From: Ohtaekwangia sp035628875 | Lineage (GTDB): Bacteria; Bacteroidota; Bacteroidia; Cytophagales; Cyclobacteriaceae | Reading direction: 5' to 3' | Assembly (NCBI GenBank): GCA_035628875.1 | Contig: DASPIZ010000060.1 | Span: 1 to 64,000, forward strand | DNA: 64,000 nucleotides | Shown here: positions 52,607 through 61,591 of the stretch, piece by piece | Numbering within the stretch: the first letter of the stretch is position 1 | How the letters are laid out: every line of letters starts with the position of its first letter | Notes under the pieces: model-generated | Databases searched by the model: none | The model's input: only the letters and a program-made list of their open reading frames with translations | What the model was told of the DNA's origin: nothing | Position numbers and translations under genes: made by a program

Positions 52607-53656
52607 TTAGACTAACGAAGGCGTGAGCTTTTTTATCTTAAGCGAAGATTCGCGTACGATTAGTTCTGTTTTGAGCACAACGGTTTCATAGGCAACACTT
52701 TCGGGCTGCGTTTGATGGTTGATAATTTGCGTGGCGGCGATCTTTCCCATTTCGGTTGCCGGGTGGGCAATAGTCGACAATTGTGGATCTATTATTAAGG
52801 AAATAGGATCATTATTAAATCCTACAACAGCTAATTGCTCAGGGATAACGATGCCATGTTGTTTGGCGTACTGAATGGCGCTTACAGCTGCTGTATCGTT
52901 GGCAGAAAAAATCGCGTCAGGCGGAACGGGAAGGTTCATCAAGTGATGGGTTAGTTTTTGACCTTCTTCTGCATTCAGGATTTGACCATAGACAATCAGG
53001 TTTTCGTCGATGGGCAAATTATTGTGTTTCAAGGCCTCAATGTAGCCGTTCAATCGATCCCTGTATACATTACGATGTTGAGCACCTGCTAAATGCGCGA
53101 TGCGCCTGCATCCCTGTTCGATAAGATGCTTTGTGGCGGTAAAACCGGCTGCGAAATTATCAATGATTACCCTGTTGGTATTAATTACTTCAGAAACACG
53201 ATCGACAAACACAATCGGAAGGCCTGCGTTTATATAAGGTGTGAAGTGGTCGTAGGATGTAGTCTGCATGGCGAGCGAAACAATTAATCCACTAATGCGG
53301 CTGTTGTACAATGCTTTTGCATTAATTACTTCATTATTAAAGCTGTCGTGTGATTGAGAAATAATGACGTTGAAATCAGCTTTGTTCGCTACCTCTTCAA
53401 CACCACTAATAAGAGAGGAAATGAAAGGCCTGTTCACCCACGAAATCATTACGCCGATGGTGTGCGTTCGGTTACGCCGGAGACTTGCTGCGAGATGGTT
53501 TGGCTGATACCCTTTTTCGAGCGCCAATTTTTTCACCGCTTTAATCATCTCTTTTCCTATGCTGGAATGATCTTTCAAAGCCCGGGATACCGTTGAAGGC
53601 GAGACCTTCAATTCGTTGGCGATGTCGTAAATGGTAACTTCTTTATTGTTTTTCAT
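52607..53656 (-). CDS. LacI-family regulator of the xylan locus
   Basis: The 349-residue protein has an N-terminal LacI helix-turn-helix (TIYDIANELKVSPSTVSRALKDHSSIG), the hinge with YQPNHLAASLR, and a periplasmic-binding-protein-type sugar domain. It should bind the near-palindrome at 53752-53767 in the promoter between it and SusC, and release it (or bind) in response to a sugar from xylan breakdown. It is divergent from the SusC operon, the normal place for a local regulator. Whether it represses or activates is unknown. Confidence 0.85.
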   Translation of the reverse strand: MKNNKEVTIYDIANELKVSPSTVSRALKDHSSIGKEMIKAVKKLALEKGYQPNHLAASLRRNRTHTIGVMISWVNRPFISSLISGVEEVANKADFNVIISQSHDSFNNEVINAKALYNSRISGLIVSLAMQTTSYDHFTPYINAGLPIVFVDRVSEVINTNRVIIDNFAAGFTATKHLIEQGCRRIAHLAGAQHRNVYRDRLNGYIEALKHNNLPIDENLIVYGQILNAEEGQKLTHHLMNLPVPPDAIFSANDTAAVSAIQYAKQHGIVIPEQLAVVGFNNDPISLIIDPQLSTIAHPATEMGKIAATQIINHQTQPESVAYETVVLKTELIVRESSLKIKKLTPSLV

Positions 53657-53751
53657 TTTTTGCGGATACTAAGTTAGCCAACTCCAGTCTTTAAAATTCA
53701 CCTGATTTCGCAGTTTTCACCTTAAATGTTCACCAAGATAAAAATTAAATT

Positions 53752-53767
53752 ACGCAATCGGTTGCGT
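53752..53767. promoter_or_regulatory. LacI-type operator upstream of SusC
   Basis: ACGCAATCGGTTGCGT is a 16-bp near-palindrome with one mismatched pair and the central CG typical of LacI/GalR/CcpA sites. It lies in the 226-bp divergent region between lacI-type and SusC genes, 96 bp before the regulator's ATG and 116 bp before the SusC ATG. The likely binding protein is the adjacent LacI-family regulator. Confidence 0.7.
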
Positions 53768-53882
53768 GAAAATAAAAATTATTCTAGTTTCATCCCATTA
53801 TTTATCGTGGAAATATTGCATTTCAATCGATATAATACATGGAACAACCCATTGCGTATTTTTAATTTTTAACCAATTCTCT

Positions 53883-56800
53883 ATGAAAAAAGTAATTCTA
53901 CTCAAGCAACTCAACTTGAAGAATTTGCCGCGATTCTTCAGGCTTTTGTATCTGATGCTTTTTGTGCTCGCCGGCACAGTAGCGCAGGCACAAAACACCG
54001 TCAGCGGAACAGTGACAGATGAAACAGGAGCCGGGCTTCCTGGCGTGAACGTTCTTGTAAAGGGTACTACTATTGGTACCACCTCGGATGCAAACGGTCA
54101 GTATAGTGTTAGCATTCCGACAGGCACAGAAAGTCCTGTATTGCTCTATTCTTTTATAGGTTATACTTCTGAAGAAGTTCCTGTCGGCGGAAAAACTACA
54201 GTTGATGTTCAAATGGTACCAAGCATTGAATCACTCCAAGAGATCGTCGTGGTTGGTTATGGTGTGCAGAAGAAAAGTGATGTTACCGGATCGCTTGTTT
54301 CTGTTAGTGGCGAGGAACTTCAAGAAGTTCCTGTTGCGAATATTCAACAAGCGCTACAAGGTAGAGCTGTCGGTGTGGAGGTACAGCGCGTTGGAACAGC
54401 GCCTGGTGCAGGCGCAAGGATTCGGGTTCGTGGTGAGCGTACTATTATCGGATCGAACGATCCGTTGATTGTACTGGATGGGATACCTTTTGAAGGAAAT
54501 CTCTCAGACATTAACCAGGACGAAATTGCTTCCCTTAACGTTTTGAAAGATGCATCAGCTACAGCTATCTATGGTTCTCGCGGTGCAAATGGAGTTGTTC
54601 TTATTACCACGAAAAGAGGAAAATCAGGAGAAACTCGTGTTACTCTTAACAGTTATTACGGTGTTACCACGGTAGCTAAAAAATACGATATGTTCAATGC
54701 TGAAGAGTATGCCGCCATGCGTGATGCAGCAGGCTATTCAGATCAATATATGCCTCTAGAAGTAGAGGGCATGGCACGCGGACGTAATACCGACTGGCAG
54801 GAATTAATGTATGAGGATGGTATTATTACCAACCACAATCTTGGTATTAGCGGTGGAAATGAAAAAGGTCGTTATGCTGTGAGCGGAGGATATTATAAGG
54901 AAACGACCATATTACCAGGCCAAGATTTTGAAAGATATTCACTTAAGACAACTTTTGACAATAATATAGGTGAAAGAATAAAAATTGGTTTGAACTCAAT
55001 GAATAGCATATCCTATTCTAACGGAACCCAGTTTGTAAATGGCCAAGGCACTCAGGATGCATTTGGTGGAGGTTTGATGTATCCGATTCTTTCCATGAGT
55101 CCATTGATGCCGGCATATGACGCAAATGGTGAGATTCTTTTGACACCTGCCGGTAACCAGACAGATGGCGGTAACTATAACCCGCTTTTGCTGAAAAGCA
55201 ATAACGATAACTGGACCGACAGGATTCGTAGGTTCAGGTCTTTCAACAGTGCCTTTGCAGAAGTTGAGATCATTAAAGGATTGAAGTACCGCCTCAACAT
55301 GGGCTTCGACTTTAGCCAGAATAACTCAGCTCAATTCCAGGGGCGAGACAGCTATTTCCGTACACAAAACCAAAGTAACCGCGCACGTGTTGGAAACGAT
55401 GAACAAATTTCCTGGACAGCTGAAAATATCATCACTTATGATAAAACATTTGCTGATGATCACAGACTATCATTTACAGGATTATATAGTGCTCAACAAA
55501 GTAAGTCTTGGGGCACAGCGGTAGGCAAAGATTCTGTTACCTCAGATTTTATCCAGTATTATAACCTGAACATGTCTAGCCCTACTTCAAACTTGTATTT
55601 AGCAGGTAGAGAAGAAACGTGGGGCCTACTTTCCTTTATGGGTCGTGTAAATTACGCTTTTAAAGACAGATACCTCTTCACATATACATTTAGAAGGGAT
55701 GGTTCGTCGCGATTAGCTAATAAGTGGCATAATTATCAGGCGGTAGCCGCAGGATGGAACATTGCCCAAGAAGCTTTCTTTCAGAATCAAGATATTGTGT
55801 CTGACTTAAAATTACGCGTTAGTTATGGTCAAACATCTAATCAATCTGTTCGTCCCTACACGACCTTAGGCGGGGTGTCTGGAAACAACGGCGGTATACC
55901 TATACGTTATAATTATGGGACATCACAAGTAGTTGGCTTCTTACCAACCAGAATTCCCGATACATCGCTTGATTGGGAGTATACTAATACCCTAAATATC
56001 GGCCTCGATTTTGGCCTGCTTGAAGACCGGATTACCGGTTCAGTAGAATGGTATAATGCACAAACTGACCAACTTCTTTATAATGTAACTCTTCCTATTA
56101 CCGGAGGTTATCAAGATCCTATGGTGACCAACCTGGGCAGAGTTGAAAACAAGGGAGTTGAAGTCGCAATAAGTGCAAATATTATTACATCGAATAACGG
56201 CGGGTTTACCTGGAGTGCGGATTTAAACTGGTTTGTAAACCGCAATAAGTTATTGGAATTGGCTCCTGGTGAAGAAAGAAGTATTAACAACGGCTTGCAC
56301 GTAGGCCATCCGCTTTCAGCAATTTATGATTTTAAAAAATTAGGTATATGGCAGTTGGATGAAGCAGACGCGGCAGCCGAGTTTGGTCAATTACCTGGCG
56401 AGTTGAAGTTAGCTGATATTAGCGGTCCAAATGGCGAACCTGATGGCGTTTTGTCAGAAGATTATGACCGCGTGGTGATTGGGGATCAACAGGCCGACTG
56501 GCAAGGCGGTATTACTAATCGGTTTACGTATAAAGGTTTTGATCTTTCATTTGTAACGTATGCTCGCTTTGGTGGTCTTATCAGAAGCCATTTGCATGCA
56601 CCAAACGGTGCATATCTTACCAATAATACTGGTTTGAGAAATGGGTTGGATGTGGATTACTGGACACCGGAAAATCCTACAAACTGGTTTCCTGCCCCCA
56701 ACTCACTTTTACCAGGTGGTGCTTCGGGTTCATGGAGTACATTGGGTTATTATGATGCATCCTTTATCCGTGTGCGAAGTATTAACCTAGGGTACTCATT

Positions 56801-57056
56801 ATCCAATACACTTACGGACAAGATCCATGCCCAGTCTCTCAGGGTGTACTTCACAGTACAAAATCCATTCTTATTATATGCACCTTATGTAACAAAGTAC
56901 AATGGTGTGGATCCTGAACCAACAGGACAGGGCAACTCGGGCGCCGTATCTGCCGGGCCCGGTGTTCGTGCCAATGGACCAAACCAAAGTCTTGGAATTG
57001 GCGCTTCCACGCCCCCAGTACGCTCTTTTATCCTTGGGATAAATGTTACTTTCTAA
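53883..57056 (+). CDS. SusC/RagA-type TonB-dependent outer-membrane transporter
   Basis: 1057 residues from the ATG at 53883, which starts the signal region; the frame is open 39 codons further upstream but lacks signal-like sequence there. Order: signal peptide ending AQAQ, carboxypeptidase-regulatory-like beta domain (SGTVTDETGAGLPGVNV), TonB-box region (EIVVVGYGVQKKSDVTGSLVSV), plug (ILDGIPFEGNLSDINQDEI) and a 22-strand barrel ending FILGINVTF. It imports oligosaccharides captured with its SusD partner, using TonB energy. It leads the operon SusC-SusD-SGBP. Confidence 0.95.
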   Translation: MKKVILLKQLNLKNLPRFFRLLYLMLFVLAGTVAQAQNTVSGTVTDETGAGLPGVNVLVKGTTIGTTSDANGQYSVSIPTGTESPVLLYSFIGYTSEEVPVGGKTTVDVQMVPSIESLQEIVVVGYGVQKKSDVTGSLVSVSGEELQEVPVANIQQALQGRAVGVEVQRVGTAPGAGARIRVRGERTIIGSNDPLIVLDGIPFEGNLSDINQDEIASLNVLKDASATAIYGSRGANGVVLITTKRGKSGETRVTLNSYYGVTTVAKKYDMFNAEEYAAMRDAAGYSDQYMPLEVEGMARGRNTDWQELMYEDGIITNHNLGISGGNEKGRYAVSGGYYKETTILPGQDFERYSLKTTFDNNIGERIKIGLNSMNSISYSNGTQFVNGQGTQDAFGGGLMYPILSMSPLMPAYDANGEILLTPAGNQTDGGNYNPLLLKSNNDNWTDRIRRFRSFNSAFAEVEIIKGLKYRLNMGFDFSQNNSAQFQGRDSYFRTQNQSNRARVGNDEQISWTAENIITYDKTFADDHRLSFTGLYSAQQSKSWGTAVGKDSVTSDFIQYYNLNMSSPTSNLYLAGREETWGLLSFMGRVNYAFKDRYLFTYTFRRDGSSRLANKWHNYQAVAAGWNIAQEAFFQNQDIVSDLKLRVSYGQTSNQSVRPYTTLGGVSGNNGGIPIRYNYGTSQVVGFLPTRIPDTSLDWEYTNTLNIGLDFGLLEDRITGSVEWYNAQTDQLLYNVTLPITGGYQDPMVTNLGRVENKGVEVAISANIITSNNGGFTWSADLNWFVNRNKLLELAPGEERSINNGLHVGHPLSAIYDFKKLGIWQLDEADAAAEFGQLPGELKLADISGPNGEPDGVLSEDYDRVVIGDQQADWQGGITNRFTYKGFDLSFVTYARFGGLIRSHLHAPNGAYLTNNTGLRNGLDVDYWTPENPTNWFPAPNSLLPGGASGSWSTLGYYDASFIRVRSINLGYSLSNTLTDKIHAQSLRVYFTVQNPFLLYAPYVTKYNGVDPEPTGQGNSGAVSAGPGVRANGPNQSLGIGASTPPVRSFILGINVTF

Positions 57057-57077
57057 TTTAATTAAAAGTGAATACTT

Positions 57078-58931
57078 ATGAGATATTGTAAAACATTATT
57101 TACGCTATTGGCCATACTGGCCTTCGCTCCTGGGTGCCAGGACTTACTCGAAGAGCATCCTAAGACAGAATTTACCAAAAGTTATTACGAGACAGCCCAA
57201 GGCGCCCAAGACGGGTTAAACGCTGCATACGCATATTTGCGTTTCCACTATGGTGTAAACCCTACGCTTGCTCTTAATGTTTCGGGCACTGATGAGTTTA
57301 CTTATGGTGAGCAGCCTGCGGTTAACACTTCAGGTGATAATCTGCCTCATAAACTTTTTGGGACTTATGATATCAATTCCGAGTTCGGGTTCCTTACAGT
57401 GACATTCAATCGCACATTTCCACTCATCAATTTGTTAAACGGGTTAGAGGAGTTTATTCCGAATATCCCCGATATGACAGAAGCGGACAAGATCGAAAAG
57501 TTGGCACAGACCCGTTATCTTAGGGCGCATTACTACTACTTGCTGGTGGGGCAGTTCGGTGCGGCACCAACCGATCTGGGTAGCGGACACCTTGTGTTTA
57601 ATGAAACCCCTTCTAGAGGATTTAATCGTCCGATCAAAAGTGACACGGAAGGGTTAAACACGCTTTTAGAACTCAACTACCAGGTAATGATTGAAGATCT
57701 GGAGTTTGCGAGTAAGAACTTGAGAGTGTCTCGTCCAGACAATGAATTCAGACTTTCACAGGCCGTGGCTTTACACCTTCTGTCCAGAATATATCTGTTC
57801 CGTGCTTATTCAGGAGTGTCGCCTAATGCGCAAGCGGATTTTCAGGCTGCCTATGACGCTGCTATGGAAGTGATCAACAATCCAGGTAAATATGGTGTTG
57901 AATTACTTCAGGATTTTGGCGATGCATATAAACAAAGCAAGGAATATAACAGAGAAATTATGTTCGCCGCCGAACGCATACCGATGGATAATGTGAATAA
58001 TGAATATACCAATCCTTCAGGCATCAGTGACCGTGAAAATATGGCAGCTGCCGTTTTTACGTCTAATTATGAAACAGTATCTTTTAGAAATGGGTCAGAT
58101 CCTATTGAATTCCGTCCGTTGGAATTTCAACGCCCCTTGCGAAAGTTAGCACCGACAAATTGGCTCACTCAGATTGCCTTTGCTGATAAAGTAAATGACA
58201 GCCGTTATCACAATTCTTTCAGAACAGTCTACACGGTACAGGCTCATGCCGACCCAGGTACCGCCACATACAATACCTGGCTGGCTCAGCTGCCTGCAGG
58301 AGTTGTTACCGGGGATACAGCTTTTGTATTAGCAGACACTGACGCTCAAGCGACTGTAATAAATGGATGGGAGGTACCTTATCGCGCTTATGGACCTTCT
58401 GCCTGGTGGACACCGGAAAATCCCACTCAGGGGCCTCAGATATACCCGGCATTAAAAAAATTTGATGATGTACAACGTGCTCACGGAAATGATGCTTCGG
58501 GCCGGCCTATGCCTATCTTTAAGTTTGGTGAAACCTATTTACTGGCCGCTGAAGCTGCGCTACAAGGTAACATCAACGGCGGAGCGACAGAAGCTGCCCG
58601 TCTAATCAATATAATTAGAACGCGTGCTGCTTATCGGCCTGGATTAGATCCCGGTGTGCTGGCGACACGTATTACAAATATGCAAGTAGATGCAGGCGAC
58701 ATTGATCTTGATTTTATTCTGGATGAGCGCTCACGTGAGTTAGCTGGCGAAGGCATGCGTTGGACTGATCTAGCACTTCGTGGGGAGGCTGTTTTCCTAA
58801 GCCGCATAGCTCTGAATGATCAGGCTGCAGCAGGTGTGAGGGCTCACCATCGAGTGCGGCCTATTCCGCAAGAACATTTGGATCGGATTAACGTGGACAA
58901 CCCGTCAGACTATCAAAATCCTGGATATTAA
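57078..58931 (+). CDS. SusD/RagB-family surface glycan-binding lipoprotein
   Basis: The 617-residue lipoprotein has the lipobox AFAPGC and the SusD layout: N-terminal TPR-like region (GAQDGLNAAYAYLRF, RYLRAHYYYLLVGQFGAAPT) and C-terminal RagB domain with ILDERSRELAGEGMRWTDL. It caps the SusC pore at the cell surface and delivers oligosaccharides. It lies 21 bp after SusC, in the same operon. It has no obvious truncation. Confidence 0.94.
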   Translation: MRYCKTLFTLLAILAFAPGCQDLLEEHPKTEFTKSYYETAQGAQDGLNAAYAYLRFHYGVNPTLALNVSGTDEFTYGEQPAVNTSGDNLPHKLFGTYDINSEFGFLTVTFNRTFPLINLLNGLEEFIPNIPDMTEADKIEKLAQTRYLRAHYYYLLVGQFGAAPTDLGSGHLVFNETPSRGFNRPIKSDTEGLNTLLELNYQVMIEDLEFASKNLRVSRPDNEFRLSQAVALHLLSRIYLFRAYSGVSPNAQADFQAAYDAAMEVINNPGKYGVELLQDFGDAYKQSKEYNREIMFAAERIPMDNVNNEYTNPSGISDRENMAAAVFTSNYETVSFRNGSDPIEFRPLEFQRPLRKLAPTNWLTQIAFADKVNDSRYHNSFRTVYTVQAHADPGTATYNTWLAQLPAGVVTGDTAFVLADTDAQATVINGWEVPYRAYGPSAWWTPENPTQGPQIYPALKKFDDVQRAHGNDASGRPMPIFKFGETYLLAAEAALQGNINGGATEAARLINIIRTRAAYRPGLDPGVLATRITNMQVDAGDIDLDFILDERSRELAGEGMRWTDLALRGEAVFLSRIALNDQAAAGVRAHHRVRPIPQEHLDRINVDNPSDYQNPGY

Positions 58932-58949
58932 TTCTTAAGCGAAAAAAAT

Positions 58950-60056
58950 ATGAAAAGAAGTATAAAAAATATTATATGGATGTTGCTACCAGTTATGGTA
59001 GCAACATCCATCATCAGCTGCGATAATGACGATGCGATTACGTATTCAGTGAACGATGTAAGCTCAAGAGTAACGGGTTTTAGTAGTCCTAAAACTGGAC
59101 CCGGAGCCGAGTTAACCATCACTGGTTCTCATTTAGACGATGTGCAACGTATTTTTATGGGAAATTCGATAATAACTAAAGCGAACTTTGTTAGTCACAC
59201 TGAATCGGCTATTACTTTTAATGTGCCGACATCTGTTACTCCTAATGAAGAGAACGAAAAAACCAGATTGTTAGTGGTTTTTGGTGGATCGGCTCGTGCA
59301 ACTAAAGAGATTGAAGTTGTTCCTTTTCAGGCGATCAGTAGCTTTACTCCTTTCTCGGCAGCAGAAGGTGAAACGGTTACCCTGCTAGGCGTAAACCTGG
59401 ATTTAGTTACAGGTGTGAAAGTGGGGACTGCCGATGCTACGGTTATATCACAAACACCTACTGTATTGAAATTTTCAATGCCGGCAGGTGCGGAAACAAG
59501 TAAAATTATGTTGGCTAGTGAGGCGGGTATTTCAGCAAGTAGGTCGGACTTGATTTCCTGTTCAGCAGATCCTTCGGGAATGGGCTGTAAGCAGGGTTTA
59601 AACCAAAACACTGGGTTTGAGGATGGAGCGGGTGACGACTTTACAGGTTGGGCAAAACAAAACGGCGGACAGTTTATGTTTGCCACGACGGTGCCAGGTG
59701 AAGTATTCGGAGGCAACCGAGCGATAAAAGTCGCGCGTGATGGTACTCTCTCAAGCGGTGAATGGCGCCTGCAGTTGCATACCAACTTCGTGGACACAGA
59801 GATAGGGGCCTCCTATACAGTGACCTTATGGGCACGGGCAACCGTGGCGGGTGCTGGTATTCGGTTATCATTAAGTCCGGATACTGGGCTTTATACGGCT
59901 ACTGCCCCTGTCACTACTGAATGGCAGCTATTCACATTTGAAGTTCCTGGAGAGCGTATACAAAATGCGCAAACTAAGTTTTCACTTGATATGAATGCCA
60001 ATAATACTGTTGCAACTACGTTCTTTATCGATGACTTTAAGGTAACGAAGAATTAA
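58950..60056 (+). CDS. Surface glycan-binding lipoprotein with TIG domains
   Basis: The 368-residue lipoprotein has lipobox SIISC and two tandem IPT/TIG immunoglobulin-like domains (about 40-115, GFSSPKTGPGAELTITGSHLD; 120-195, FTPFSAAEGETVTLLGVNLD). A C-terminal beta-sandwich resembling a carbohydrate-binding module follows (from NTGFEDGAGDDFTGWAKQNGG to FFIDDFKVTKN). This is the third-gene position of many PULs, encoding a SusE-like or SGBP protein that holds the glycan on the cell surface. It lies 18 bp after SusD. A strong hairpin sits inside its signal sequence. Confidence 0.85.
   Translation: MKRSIKNIIWMLLPVMVATSIISCDNDDAITYSVNDVSSRVTGFSSPKTGPGAELTITGSHLDDVQRIFMGNSIITKANFVSHTESAITFNVPTSVTPNEENEKTRLLVVFGGSARATKEIEVVPFQAISSFTPFSAAEGETVTLLGVNLDLVTGVKVGTADATVISQTPTVLKFSMPAGAETSKIMLASEAGISASRSDLISCSADPSGMGCKQGLNQNTGFEDGAGDDFTGWAKQNGGQFMFATTVPGEVFGGNRAIKVARDGTLSSGEWRLQLHTNFVDTEIGASYTVTLWARATVAGAGIRLSLSPDTGLYTATAPVTTEWQLFTFEVPGERIQNAQTKFSLDMNANNTVATTFFIDDFKVTKN
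58978..59009. promoter_or_regulatory. Perfect 14-bp hairpin inside the SGBP signal sequence
   Basis: GGATGTTGCTACCA (58978-58991) and TGGTAGCAACATCC (58996-59009) pair perfectly with a GTTA loop. It begins 28 bases into the coding sequence. The strength and position (codons 10-20) suggest an RNA element that could limit ribosome progress or mark a processing point after SusD. No T-tract follows, so it is not an intrinsic terminator. Function is inferred. Confidence 0.55.
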
Positions 60057-60075
60057 ACGTGTAGTCTAACATTTT

Positions 60076-60113
60076 AAAACAATCGGATGAGAAACCATCC
60101 GATTGTTTTTTTT
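60076..60113 (+). terminator. Intrinsic terminator of the SusC-SusD-SGBP operon
   Basis: Perfect arms AAAACAATCGGATG (60076-60089) and CATCCGATTGTTTT (60096-60109) with an AGAAAC loop are followed by T8 (60106-60113). It lies 20 bp after the SGBP stop and before the GH30 ATG at 60143, so the glycosidase genes may be a separate or read-through transcript. Confidence 0.9.
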
Positions 60114-60142
60114 AACACCCTGTACACAAAAAAAAATTATTC

Positions 60143-61389
60143 ATGAATAGAATAAATCTTCCATCCCTATCCATCATATTCCTCACCTTCGCATTGTCAA
60201 TAATATCATGTGGCGGCGATGATGATCCAAAAGAAAAAAAACCGGTTGTTAAACCCGCTGTGACCGTAGACCTGACCGATAACCAACAAGTGATCCGGGG
60301 CTTTGGTGGTGCTACTGCCTTCCGTGCAGACCAACCGATTTCGGATCAGGATATGGATAAGCTTTTCGGGACAGGTGACGGCGAAATTGGCTTGAACATC
60401 TTACGTATTCGTGTAGCAACGGAAGACCAATGGCGCGGCTTAGAACTTGCCCATGCAAAAAAAGCAAAGGCTCGCGGTGCAATTATCGTTGCTTCACCGT
60501 GGAGTCCGCCTGCAGAGATGAAAACGAATGGTGAGTTGGTTGGTGGTTCATTAAAAACTGAATCATATGAAGACTATGCGAATTACCTCAATGACTTTGC
60601 CACCTACATGGCCGAGAATGATGCGCCTTTGTATGCGATCTCAATTCAAAATGAACCGGATATCCAGGTTGATTATGAATCGTGTGACTGGACCAGCAGA
60701 TACGGGATTTCTTAAAGGATTATGGCTCCATTATCAGTGCGAACACACCTGTTATAGCACCTGAATCATTTAATTTTAATCATGCGATATCGGATCCCCT
60801 GCTGAATGATGCTGAAGCGGCTGCAAATGTTGCTATCATCGGCGGGCATATCTACGGTGGTGGTCTCCGGGATTATCCGTTGGCTAAGTCAAAAGGCAAA
60901 GAAGTATGGATGACAGAACACCTTGATACTGAAGTAACATGGGCTAACGTACTGGCTACCGGAAAGGAAATTCACGATTGCCTCGCTGTGGCGAATTTCA
61001 ATGCTTATATCTGGTGGTACATCAAGAGATTCTATGGGCCGTTAGGAGAAGATGGTGTGGTGACGAAGCGTGGGTACATCATGGCGAATTATGCCAAATT
61101 CATTCGTCCTGGTTACCATCGCGTGAGTATTGAAGGAACACCTCGTCCTAATCTCAACATCAGTGCATACAATGGTGATAAGGCTGTTATTGTAGTGGTT
61201 AACATGGGCACAGCGGCGATATCACAACGGTTTGTTTTTGAAAATGATACTGTAAATTCAGTATCGCCTTATATCACGTCCGTCACTCAGGATTTGGAAA
61301 AAGCGGAGGCGGTTAGTGTGTCTGCTGAATCTTCTGATTTCACTTACACCATACCAGGAGAAAGCGTTGTTACTTTTGTAGAAGATTGA
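60143..61389 (+). pseudogene. GH30 subfamily 8-like glucuronoxylanase with a single-base frameshift
   Basis: The first frame (60143-60715) has a lipoprotein signal (lipobox IISC) and the (beta/alpha)8 domain to the acid/base Glu in SIQNEPD, then YESCDWT; it stops at 60715. From about 60695 the next frame continues (QIRDFLKDYG...ESFNFNHAISDPLLND, IIGGHIYGG, the nucleophile Glu in EVWMTEHL, WWYIKRFYG, the beta-sandwich tail) to 61389. One inserted G after 60694 would restore DWTEQIRDF. All catalytic parts are present and resemble Bacillus XynC, which cuts glucuronoxylan. The break may be a sequencing error or recent inactivation. Confidence 0.85.
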
Positions 61390-61591
61390 TTGTGTGGCAA
61401 AGACTTTCGCGCTGAACTTCCCTTATTTAGGGTTGTGGAAACAAACAATAAAGCTGGAGTTAAGGATGTCGGTAATGGTCGAGGTTCTCTGACATCTATA
61501 AAAAGTGCATTGTGACACCGCGCACGGACTAATGATGTGCTTGCGGTTTTAAAGACAATTAATAAGTTTCTTAATGGCCAACTGAACCATC

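Noticed and set aside
53766..53882. N-terminal extension of SusC from 53766
   Set aside because: It would start within the operator and precede a normal signal-peptide start at 53883.
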